A stretch of DNA of 64,000 bases from Blepharisma stoltei. Taxonomy: Eukaryota; Ciliophora; Heterotrichea; Heterotrichida; Blepharismidae. Below the pieces are notes generated by a model. That model was not told the origin of the DNA. It saw nothing but the letters and a program-made list of their open reading frames with translations, and did no database searches. Made by a program: the position numbers and the translations under genes. The stretch spans positions 62,001 through 126,000 of the forward strand of contig CAJZBQ010000051.1 of NCBI GenBank assembly GCA_914767885.1. Direction: 5' to 3'. Below, one piece after another: positions 43,138 through 53,900 of this stretch. How positions within the stretch are numbered: position 1 is the first letter of the stretch; each line of letters starts with the position of its first letter.

Positions 43138-46100
43138 ATGAAGCTCTGGCTGTTTTTCCTATTTATAGCTCTATTGACATCAATAGATGTATTCGTAGTC
43201 TATGACGATTATACAAGTATTAATATACCCCTTTTCAAGAGTAGCTTATTGTCAAGCTGATCTTTATCAAAAGAAATTAATGCAGAATTTATTGATTTTC
43301 CATCATTTCTCAACGAAAATCCTGAAAATATTCAAATTGTAATTGATCTTACCTCAAGTTTCCAGTCTCACTTTTACATTTCACAGCTTGCTTGGAGAAG
43401 CCATTTTATACATTTAACTCGAGAAAATTATAGTAAGGCTTATACTGACTGGTCTTTTTCTTTAAATCTGAATGTTGGTGAGTATTTTATAGCTATGAAG
43501 AATGTGTGACAAAATCTCAATTGAATGAAAGGTGCTGTATTTCTTTCATTGGAATCTTTATTACTTAGAGATTCATTACACGATCAAATAGTCAATAATT
43601 TTTATTATGCTATTATAGAAAGCAGATCAGGAATTTCTGAAGTTATTAATAGAGAAGTATACAATTTAGGACAAAATTTATATTTTCTGTTTACAGGGAA
43701 TGAAGTTTCTGAAGAAATCGTCAAAAAATTAGTAGAAACTAAACTTTTAAGTGCAGGAAGTGGCTTGTTTCTTACACAAGAATCTGGATACCAAGTAACG
43801 CTTGATGGATCTTTGATATTAACCCCTAGAGGACAAGAATATACAACATCAGCCCAGGAATCTTTAATAGCAAACATTATCAATTTATTTGACCTATTAC
43901 TCGAATATTTAAACAAAGGCGACAATTATATGGACTGCGAAATTTCATTAAAAAACGCATTTATTTCGTTATGTGAAAATCATTTCTGTACTCATTTTTA
44001 CAGTTTAGTGAATATTCAGTCAGGAAAAAGGGTGTATATAGCCGACGCTTTCTCTTCAAATTTTTCATCAATAATTTTCCCAGAAGGAAATACTATAGTG
44101 CCTTACCCTGAGAAAAAAAAAATTAGTTTCAGCATAAGCAGCGGAATTTATGACTCTGATAGCAGTATTGCAGCTCTTCTTTTCCTCTTACAAAATTGAG
44201 GTGTCTTCACAGCAGTAGCCCAAGTAAACGGAGGGACTGATTTAATTCCTAATTTTTCTATTGAAACGACCATAATTAACTGCTGAGGAGAATCATATGA
44301 ATTCCAATACTCCTATAAATGTTTTGGGCAAAATATTGCAGAGATTGGCGTCATGCACATCCCAACGACTCTTACTGAGCTTGTCCTTGGGACAATTAAT
44401 ATTTTTGACTCCTTAAATATTACAATTCCTATAATTCCAGGGCTTTCTAATGACAATTCATTATCCTCTTCTGAGCTGTACCCTTATTTTTCTCGAACTA
44501 CCTATGACTGGACTTATGTGATTAATCAGTCCTTAAAACTTATATACACCCTTGGCTGGCGAAACTGCGCCGTTGTATATCAAAATGAATCATTTTTAGC
44601 CTCAGTCTACAGTGAATTTATAAAAACAGCTAAAGAGTACAATGTTAATATTTTAAACAGAGAAGATTTAAGAGCTATTCCTCAAGATCTAATGGATTAT
44701 AATAGTCTTTTGAACTATTCTTATATCATGCAAGAAGTGATTGATTCTAATGCATAAATAAAATGGCATTCGGTTCGAGAGAAATTAGCTCTGCTAATTT
44801 TCTCTCCCTCATGGAATTTTATTTATGGGGTTGGGTTTTCTCTCGAGAACTTCCGCACAGCAATAGCTGTTTAAACTTTGGAGATAACCAAAGGAATAGC
44901 TCCTCAGTGCACTCAAGATTTCGGAGTTTTACCTCTCAGCACATCCCCAAGGGAGGATGACCCTCAGGCGGAACACGCGCAGGAGCTGAGTCGAGGCAAG
45001 GGCGACGGCATCGCGCCGGGTGAGACGTGCGGCGAAGATGGGCGAAGTGCAGGTGAAGGCTTGGCCGGTGGGCTAACCATCGCGATTCCAAGATGCCCGG
45101 CGACGTCATCAATTTTCGCTATAACTCCATTTTTATGGGGTGCGGCACTAGACACCTTAAACACCAGGCAGTTAAGTTAAGTTAAGATTCTAATGCAAAA
45201 TTGGTAGTCATTATTATTTTTAGTCCTATTAATATCTATATTATGGATGTTTTTTATGATCTTGGAATCAGAAAAGGGGATTTTGTCATATTTTGGGCAA
45301 CCACTGCGTGGATTAATTATATATATCAGTTTCCTGATCAAAATTTGACAAAAACAAAAGAAGTTTCACTTCCTTCTTTGTCATTAGACCAGCCTGCATT
45401 TGTAGGTGAAGTCGGAAACTGGGTAAATAGCCAGCTTTTATTAGCTTACGAGATCCCGTATAATTGTCTTTCATGCTGGTCTTATGACTCTACAAGACTC
45501 GTAATTAATGCTCTTGACTATATGATTAATCGAGGCTTAGACTATTCAAATGGAACCCTATTAATGAGCGCCATAAGAAAACAGAACTTTTCTGGCTGCT
45601 CAGGGAGTATTAGAATCGAGCCAGACAACAATAACCGGTTTATTAATTCCCTTGTAGTCAAAAATGCTATATTAAATGAAAGCAGTGGGCAAGTCATATT
45701 AGAAGAAATCGGCAATTGAGCCCCTTCAGGAAATACCTTACTTATTATGAATAAGCCTATAGTTTACTATGGAAATTCCTCACTCCCCCCCTTTAATTGA
45801 ACAAAAATATAGGTAAAATTTCCATTGTTTTGTTAAATTAACTCCCTTTAAATTTTGAAAAATTCAATTTTATAATAAATAATTTTATAGATAAAAATCA
45901 TCATTTTTGTGTAAAAAGTTTTGATATAAGTTAAATGTTTCTTCTTAATTAAAATTAAAAATTTAGTTATATCTTGCTCTTATTTAAAGAAGAGAGTATT
46001 AAGAGCGTCTTATTTAAAAATAAATTTATTATCCTTAATTGCTAAATTATTTTTAAAAAAAAATTTATTTTTTCGATAAAAAAATATATTTTTTATTTAA

Positions 46101-47797
46101 ATAATTTTGATATAATTACATGCGAATTCTTTGCAAAAATTGAAAATTTACTTATTTCTTGTTTTATTTTAAAGAATAGAGTATAAATAATATCTTATTT
46201 AACAAAATTAGCACATTGATCGATAAATTTTCTAAATTTTTTTATATTATTATTAAAAAAATAATAATTTTTGTGTGTAATAGTTTTTGATACCAATTAA
46301 TAGTGGCGCATTAACTAATAATTAAAATTTAGTTATATCTTGCTTTGTTTTAATGTATAAAGAATTAATAGCATTTTATTAAACAAATTTATGAATCTAA
46401 TTCGATAAATTTTTGAAATTTTTTTTTATAAAAAATGTTATATTGATATTTTTTTTAAAAAAAAAATTAACCCCCCTTTAAATTGGAACAAAATTTTTTG
46501 TTCCAATTTAAAGGGGGGCAGTCAGGCAAGCCAAATGACTTTAGAATTGTATTAAATAATTGTAATTTTAGGGAATCACAAATAAAACCATTCATGAAAG
46601 GGCGATATTTGATGAGTGGTATAGGGATTATTGTCGTCGTTTGGACGTGCTTTATCACATTTTGTGCTTGAAAAAGGTGAAGCCAGGTTGTAATCCCTGA
46701 GCTTGTATCTCAAGAAGAAGCCTCAATCCAAGATTTTATTATGGGCGCTACCATTATCATTGAATTTTTTCAACTTTTAATGCTAGGACCTAGCATTAAG
46801 CCAATTAGCCCTTTTTTATATTCAATAGGAGATGCCTTATCTTTAAATTTTGACGAATTTATTACAGTGAAAAACGGAATTTTTTGGATTATTATTGACT
46901 TTGTTTTTGGTGGGGTATTTATATGGGTAGTTTTATCAGTAATTGTGCTGCTTAATCTTGGGGAGAAAAAGTTTTGAGGAGACCGAGTAATTAGAAAGCT
47001 GAATGATTATGCTGAAGATTTGATTCCGATTTTAGGAAATTTATGCTTTATTCCTTTTATTTCGTTACTAATGGATGTATTTGTGTGTGATAAAGCTATT
47101 GGTGACAGATTTACTGATAGCTTTATGATGAAAGACTGCTATCAGTTTTGTTGAAAAGACGAGCATTTGATATACTCCATCTTTTCTGGAATTGCCATCA
47201 TTTTATATGAGCCACTTGCTGTTTTCTTCAGACCTCTATGACAAGAAATGCATACTTTAGCCCATGTAAAGTATCTCCCTATACACCTAATGGAAAAATC
47301 ATTATTTCAGATAATTTTTATTGTGCTGAATAAAACAGTAAAACGTGCCCAAAGCTTGGCTTATGGGATCATATTTACTATTATTTCTGCATCATATGCA
47401 ATCTTTACTCTAAAATACAAGGCTTATAATTATGAAAGGTTCAGTTGGTGGCTGTCTTTAAGCTTATTTGGAGTATCTTGAGGATCGATTTTAGCTATTC
47501 TGTGTAGCCATAATTATTTTTTTTATAATTATTGCATTCTTGGAATACCAATTTATTATAAAAAGATATACTATAAAAAATGAAACAGGGGACAATTCTT
47601 TTATATGGGTCATTCTTTTACTTATAGGCTGATCTCTTATAATAGGTGTAGGCATAACAGTGCAGCAAGTAAAATATCCAAGCTTTTTATATCGAGCTCA
47701 AAGCATAAATACCGAAAAACTCTACCAATTTGCTTTTTCTTTTACTACAAAAAACATATTTGAATTAGATGTAGCGGATGTTAATTTTTTGACATAA
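43138..47797 (+). CDS. Receptor copy 4, two IESs and one retroinsertion
   Basis: Removing 45780-46521, 47496-47568 and the retroinsertion 44755-45185 with one copy of its 12-bp duplication leaves 1134 whole codons (1133 residues). Signal peptide MKLWLFFLFIALLTSIDVFV; ectodomain with GVMHIPTTLTELVLGT, IPIIPGLSNDNS, YPYFSRTTYDW; membrane half with GRYLMSGIGIIVVVW, FFQLLMLGPSIKP, FWIIIDFVFGGVFIWVVLSVIVLL, LIYSIFSGIAIILYEPLAVFF and a C-terminal tail SFTTKNIFELDVADVNFLT. It is a clean frame apart from the insertions, so it may be functional if all three are removed in the somatic genome. Ligand unknown. Confidence 0.78.
44755..45185 (+). mobile_element. Retroelement-like insertion E3, 431 bp, 12-bp target duplication, (TTAAG)n tail
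   Basis: GATTCTAATGCA at 44743-44754 and 45186-45197. Starts TAAATAAAATGGCATTCGG and GGTTCGAGAG, ends GTTAAGTTAAGTTAA. Shares its 5' half and the segment GGCGGAACACGCGCAGGAGC.. with E4. Exact removal restores DSNAKLVVII of receptor copy 4. Confidence 0.88.
45780..46521 (+). mobile_element. IES of the TTTAAATTGGAACAAA family, 742 bp, TCA ends
   Basis: TCA at 45780-45782 and 46522-46524, not TA. Left CTCCCCCCCTTTAATTGAAC, second copy CTCCCTTTAAATTTTG about 55 bp on; right copy CCCCCCTTTAAATTGGAACA followed directly by its inverted copy. Excision joins YYGNSS to GKPNDFRIV, parallel to YYGNSTNKPDDFRVV in copy 3. Confidence 0.9.
47496..47568 (+). other. Short IES, 73 bp, TA ends
   Basis: TA at 47496 and 47569. 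Excision gives GSILATIKNETGD, matching GSFLATIDNELGD in copy 3. Absent from the other copies. Confidence 0.88.
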
Positions 47798-47914
47798 TTT
47801 TAAATTTTTTTATATTTAACTATCCAAGCCTACAGAAAAAATATTTAATTTCTATTTTACTGAGCATAAATATTCATAAATAATCTAAATTATCCTATAT
47901 TAAATAGCTTATCT

Positions 47915-50900
47915 CTAATTCATTGAAATCAGACCCAATACTAGCAGCCAAATCCAAGAGAAGATCAGATCCATTGACCCTGACTTGCTTTCACACATAT
48001 TCGTGGTTGGGTTAAACTTCCCCTTTGCACAAGAACAAGTCCCGTTTCCATTATTAACCGTTGCAGATGCATCTTGACAGGTTATACATACATTTGCAGC
48101 ACTACAAGTAGCACAGCTAACATCACAAGGAGAACAAGTATTCGAATTTTCTACCAAATAGTAACCATTCTTGCATACACATGCTTCTTCTTGGGTATTA
48201 AATTCTTTCAAAGTATCATAACATGTGCATGACCCATCAGCGTTTAAGCTCATATTATTCTGGTCAAAACAAATTTTGCAGGTATTCTGATCACTGCATT
48301 GAGAACAGCCTGTATCACAAGCTGTGCAGACATTGGTTAAGCTGTTATAATACCCAGGGTTGCATGCACAAGTCACAGCTCCTGGGAAGATTGACGCATT
48401 TTTGTCATTGCATTTACAAACTCCATTCACAACTGCAGCATTTTGAGTGTCGTAACAACTTGTGCAGCTATTTGGATCTCCACAAGCAGAGCATCCATTT
48501 CCACATGAAGAGCAGGAATTTCCATTAGAGTAATATCCTTGGTTGCAGCCACATATTTGCCTTTGGGAGTTAAAAACAGCATTTGGATCACTACAAACAC
48601 AGACCCCAGAACTAATAACTGTATGTGAAGGATCAAAACAAACAGAGCAGGACGTCTGGGACACACATTTTTGGCATGTAGATGGGCATGGGATACAAGC
48701 GCCACCACTGTTCCAATACCCGTCGTCACAAACACAAAGCTTCTGGGAGTTATCAAAATTGGCATCAGGGTCATCACAGAAGCAAGCTCCTGAAGTAGAA
48801 ATTGAGGTATGGGCTTGGTCATAGCAGGTTACACAGTTTGTTGGGCTTGTACAGGTCTGGCAGCCTGCCCCACATGCAGCACATACACCATTCTTCCCTT
48901 TATAATACCCTGGGGCACATTGACATACATTGGTATTTGTGCTGAAAACGGCATTTTTGTCAATACAGGAGCAAGATCCATTGCTATTGTTAATTGTATT
49001 TATAGGATCATAGCAGGCAGAACAAGAAGAAGCACTCGCACAAAATGCACAGCCAGAGGAGCATAATAAGCATTTATTGTAAGAACTGTTGAAATAGTAC
49101 CCATTATTGCAGACACATTTATTAGAACTTGTACTGAAAGTAGCATTTGGGTCTGTGCAAGTGCAGACACCATTGGAAAGGGTTGAATAGTTTGGGTCAA
49201 CGCAGGCTGTACAAAAAGTAGCTTGATTTATGCATTGGGCACATGGAGCGGTGCATGGAGAGCAGACTGTGTTGGAGCTGTAGTAATAGCCGGAGTTACA
49301 GGAACAGACATTGTTGGCTAAGGTAGAATAGTTTGGACAGGCACAAGTTGGAGCGGCTGACATGTGGGTGGCGTCAACACAGGTGAGACAGTTGGTAGAG
49401 GAGGTAGTGCAAGTTGAACATTGGATGCTACATGCAGAGCACATAGTATTGCTGCTGTAATAGAAACCAGGGTTACATACACAGTTGCCATTAGTTAAAG
49501 TACTGCTGGTTGGGCAGGAACAGGCTGGAGCTGCTGACATATGAGTGGTATCAACACATGTAGAACAAGCTGCAGCTGAGGTAGAGCAAGTGGCACATTG
49601 AGCATTGCAAGCTGAACAAGTGGTTGCGGATGAATAGTAATATCCAGGGCTACAGACACAATTGCCATTCGTAAGGGCTGAATTAGTAGGGCAGGAGCAT
49701 TGAGGAGCTGCGGACATATGAGTAGTATCAGCACAGGTCTGGCAGTTAGTGTTTGATGTCTGGCAAGTCCCACATTGAGGTGCACATTGAGCGCATACAG
49801 TATTGCTGCTGTAATAGTACCCATTATTACATACACAAGTATTTCCTACCAATGTGCTCAATGCTGGGCAATAGCACTGACTCCCCCAGGTAAATTTTCA
49901 TTTTTTGGTACTTTAACACGTAAAATGGTTATAGAAAAAAGATTGTATTGAAAATATTATAAAATTAGTTTTGACCAAATTTAATAGGAAAGAGTGCAAT
50001 TAAAATGCTATTTTAAACAGTTTTCGCACTAAATCGATTAAGTTTTATAATTATTTTTCATAAAAATAAGTTAAAATTTAATGCATTGTCTTCATTTTAT
50101 ACTTTTTTTAAATTTTTAAAATTTAAACCCCCTTTAATTGAAATCGGATTTTTTGTAAAATTTAAAGGAGGAGTGAGGAGGGTTCCCCATATGGACAGCA
50201 TCAGTGCAGGTAACACAATTTAAGGCAGAATTCACACAAGATGCGCAGTTTGTGGCACATTGGGTACATGTAGTAGGATTGCTATAGAAAAAGCCTGTAT
50301 TGCAGACACATTGACTGTTAGTAAACGTTGAGCTTGTAGGACAAGTGCAGGTAGGTATGCCATTGGTATGAACAGAATCAGTACAAGCAGTACAAGTATT
50401 TAAAGCAGAGCAAGTTTGGCATTGCCCAGCACAAGGCGAGCAGACTGAGTTGCTAGAATAATAATACCCATCATTGCAGACACATTGTCCATTAGTAAGG
50501 GTCGAAAATGCAGGACATGCACAAACAGGGGCTGCAGTCATATGCGTGGTGTCTGAACAGGTCAAACAATTTGCTTGGGTATTCGCACAGGTTCCGCAGT
50601 TTCCAGCACATTGAGAGCACACAGTATTTGAAGAGTAAAAATACCCAGCATTGCAAACACAGGTATTACCAACTAATGTAGCTTGGGCAGGACAGTTGCA
50701 GCCTGGAGCATTTGACATATGAGTCGTATCAGTGCAGCTTTCACAGTTAGTAGAAGACTGAGAACAGGTCGCACATTGTCCTGAACATTGAGAACAGGTA
50801 GTAGCTGAGCTGTAATAGTAACCAGGATTGCAGACACAAGCACCTGTAGTAAAGGTAGACTGAGCTGGACACTGACAAGCAGGAGCTGCTGTCATGTGAA

Positions 50901-53900
50901 TTGAGTCTATACAAGTATCACAAGTATTAGGGTTTGTATCACAAGTAGCACAGTTAGTGTTGCAGGCTAGACAGGTTGTAGGGGTGCTGTAATAGTACCC
51001 AGGGTTGCATTGGCAAGTGTTTCCGTTTAGGAATCCATTTGTAGGGCAAGAACATGTAGGGGCAGCTGACATATGAGTAGTATCAACACAAGCATTGCAA
51101 TTGGCAGCTGTATTTGTGCATCCTGCACAATTTGTACTGCAAGGAGAACAGACACTGGCAGAGCTGAAATAATAGCCTGCATTACAGACACAAAGTCCAT
51201 TAACTAAGGAGCTTAAAGCAGGACAAGCACATGCAGGAGCAGCTGTCATATGAACTGTATCAATGCAGGTTGCACAATTCGCCGCTGAACCAGTACAGCT
51301 TTGGCAGTTATTCTGACATGCTGAGCATACAGTATTTGAGCTATAAAAGTACCCAGTATTACAAACACAAGTAGTCCCGGTCAGAGCTGAATTGGTAGGA
51401 CATGCACAACTAGGAGCAGCTGACATATGAGTTGTGTCTTTGCAGGTATCACATGTATTAGGATTTAAGTCACAACTGGCACAATTAGGTAAACAAGCAG
51501 AACAAACTGTAGCGGAACTGTAATAATAACCTATATTGCAGGCACAAATGTTGCCGACTAGACTTCCATTTGCAGGGCAAGCACAAGCTGGGGCTGCAGT
51601 CATATGAGTATTATCCACACAAGATCCACAATTGGTATTGGTGTTAGTGCAGCTAACGCATTGTGGAGCACAAGCAGCACAAACGGTATTTGAGCTGAAG
51701 TAATAACCTGTGTTACAAGTGCAGGTTCCAGCAACCAAAGCTGAAAAGTTTGGACAAGAGCAGGTTGGAGGATTTCCCATATGGACAGTATCAATACAAG
51801 CTGAACAGGTAGAGTCTGACACAGAACAGGCAGAACACTGAGTAGCACAAGGGCTACATTGGCCATTAGCAGAGAAATAATACCCAGTATTGCAAATACA
51901 CTGTCCACCAGCGTTGACAGAGTTTGCTGGACAAGCACAAGCAGGAGCAGCTGTCATATGAGTGGTATCAGTACAAGTCAAACAGTTCCCAGCTGTATTA
52001 GAACAGGTCGCACAGTTTGTACTGCAAGCAGTACAGGTCGTCGCTGTCCCAGAACTATAGAAAAACCCAGCATTGCAGGTACATACATTATTGGCGAGGA
52101 GTGAGTTAGTTGGGCAAGCACATGTAGGGGCTGCTGACATATGGACTGTATCAATGCAGGTTGAGCAACTAGTTCCAGTGGTACAAGTGGCACAGTTAAT
52201 AGCACAAGCAGAGCAGAGAGTATTAGAAGAATAATAAAAGCCTGGGTTACACACACATGCCCCTCCAGTAAGTGTTGAAGAAGCAGGGCAGGCACAGGTA
52301 GGTGGAGCGCTCATATGAGTGGTATCAATGCAGGCAATACAGGCTGCTGCAGTATTTTGGCAACTCGCACAGTTACCATTGCATGCAGAACAGGTGGTAG
52401 AGGAGCTGAAATAGAATCCTGCATTACAAACACATTGTCCTTGAGAGACTGTAGAGGAGGCTGGGCAGTTACATGTAGGAATTGCCATATGGGTGGTATC
52501 AGTGCAGGAATCACAAACAGTTGGGCTTGTATTGCAGGTTGCACAGTTGCCTTGGCATGGAGAACAAGTGTTTGCATTAGAAAAGTAATAGCCTGTATTG
52601 CACACACAGGTAGTTCCTTGCTGAGAAGAGTTCGCTGGACATTGGCAGTTAGGAGCTGCTGTCATATGAGTGGGATCAGCGCAGGTTAAACAAGCAGTTC
52701 CAGAACTACAAGTTGCACAGTTAGTTTGACATGCAGTGCATACAGTAGCTGCTGAAAAATAGTATCCAGCGTTGCATACACAAGCGCCTGCAGTCAGCTG
52801 AGAATTTGCTGGGCAGTAACAATTAGGTGCTCCTAAGCTGTGAGTTTGGTCAGTGCATGAAGAACATACGCTAGCATCTACAGTGCAAGCAGCATGACCT
52901 AATATTTTTTAAGTAAAAAAATAACTACTATTTTTTTCTTTAAAAGTAATTAAAATAAAAACTCAACCCAAAGCAGCACACTGAGGGCTGCAAGCTTGAC
53001 ATACATTATTAGTAGAATAATACCCAGGGCTGCAAACACAAAAAGTCCCTATAAGATTTGAATTCGCAGTACAAGCACAAGCTGGGGCAGCCGACATATG
53101 ATTCGGATCCACACAAGTCACGCAATTATTCGCTGCTGTTGTACAGCTTCCACAATTTGAATTGCAAGCAGTGCAGGTTGTTGTATCACTATAAAAATAC
53201 CCAGCATTACAAGCACAAGCTGTTCCAGATAGGGCTGAGTTTAGAGGACACCCACAGGTTGGTGCCGCACTCATATGGGTTATGTCAACGCAAGTTACGC
53301 AATTTGTATTAGAAACAGTGCATGATGAACATTGGGTGGCACATGCAGAACAGGCAGTGTTGGAGCTGAAGTAATAGCCTGCATTACAGACACAATTAGA
53401 CCCTGATAAGGCTCCGTTAGTTGGGCAGGCACAAGTTGGAGGAGCTGTCATATGAGTGGTATCAGTGCAGGCAATGCAAGTGGTAGCGTCGCTACAGGTG
53501 GAACAAGGAGGAGCGCAAGCAGTGCATGTTGTGCCAGTTAGGTAATAGCCAGTTACACAGCTGGCACATTGGGCATCGTTTCCTACTACACAAGTGGCAC
53601 AAGGTGCTACGCAATCTTTAAGGATTGGCTGATCTGTGAGAGCTTCTAAGCTTTCTTCAAGATCTTTGACAAATTTTTTGTTTTCTCCGTTGAAGACAGC
53701 TCTGATAATTCCTCTGCTTACTCCTGATGAAAAACTAATCGCTGAAGTAAAAGTTTTAATATTATTTGATAGTGAATATAATTATTATCAATAATCATAA
53801 TATTTTTTTTTGAGAATTTAAAATGGAGAACCTGCTAAACTTGCACTAAATGGTGCTGAGAAACGCTAAATAGTTAGCAAAGGATTTATTTTTTTTTGCA

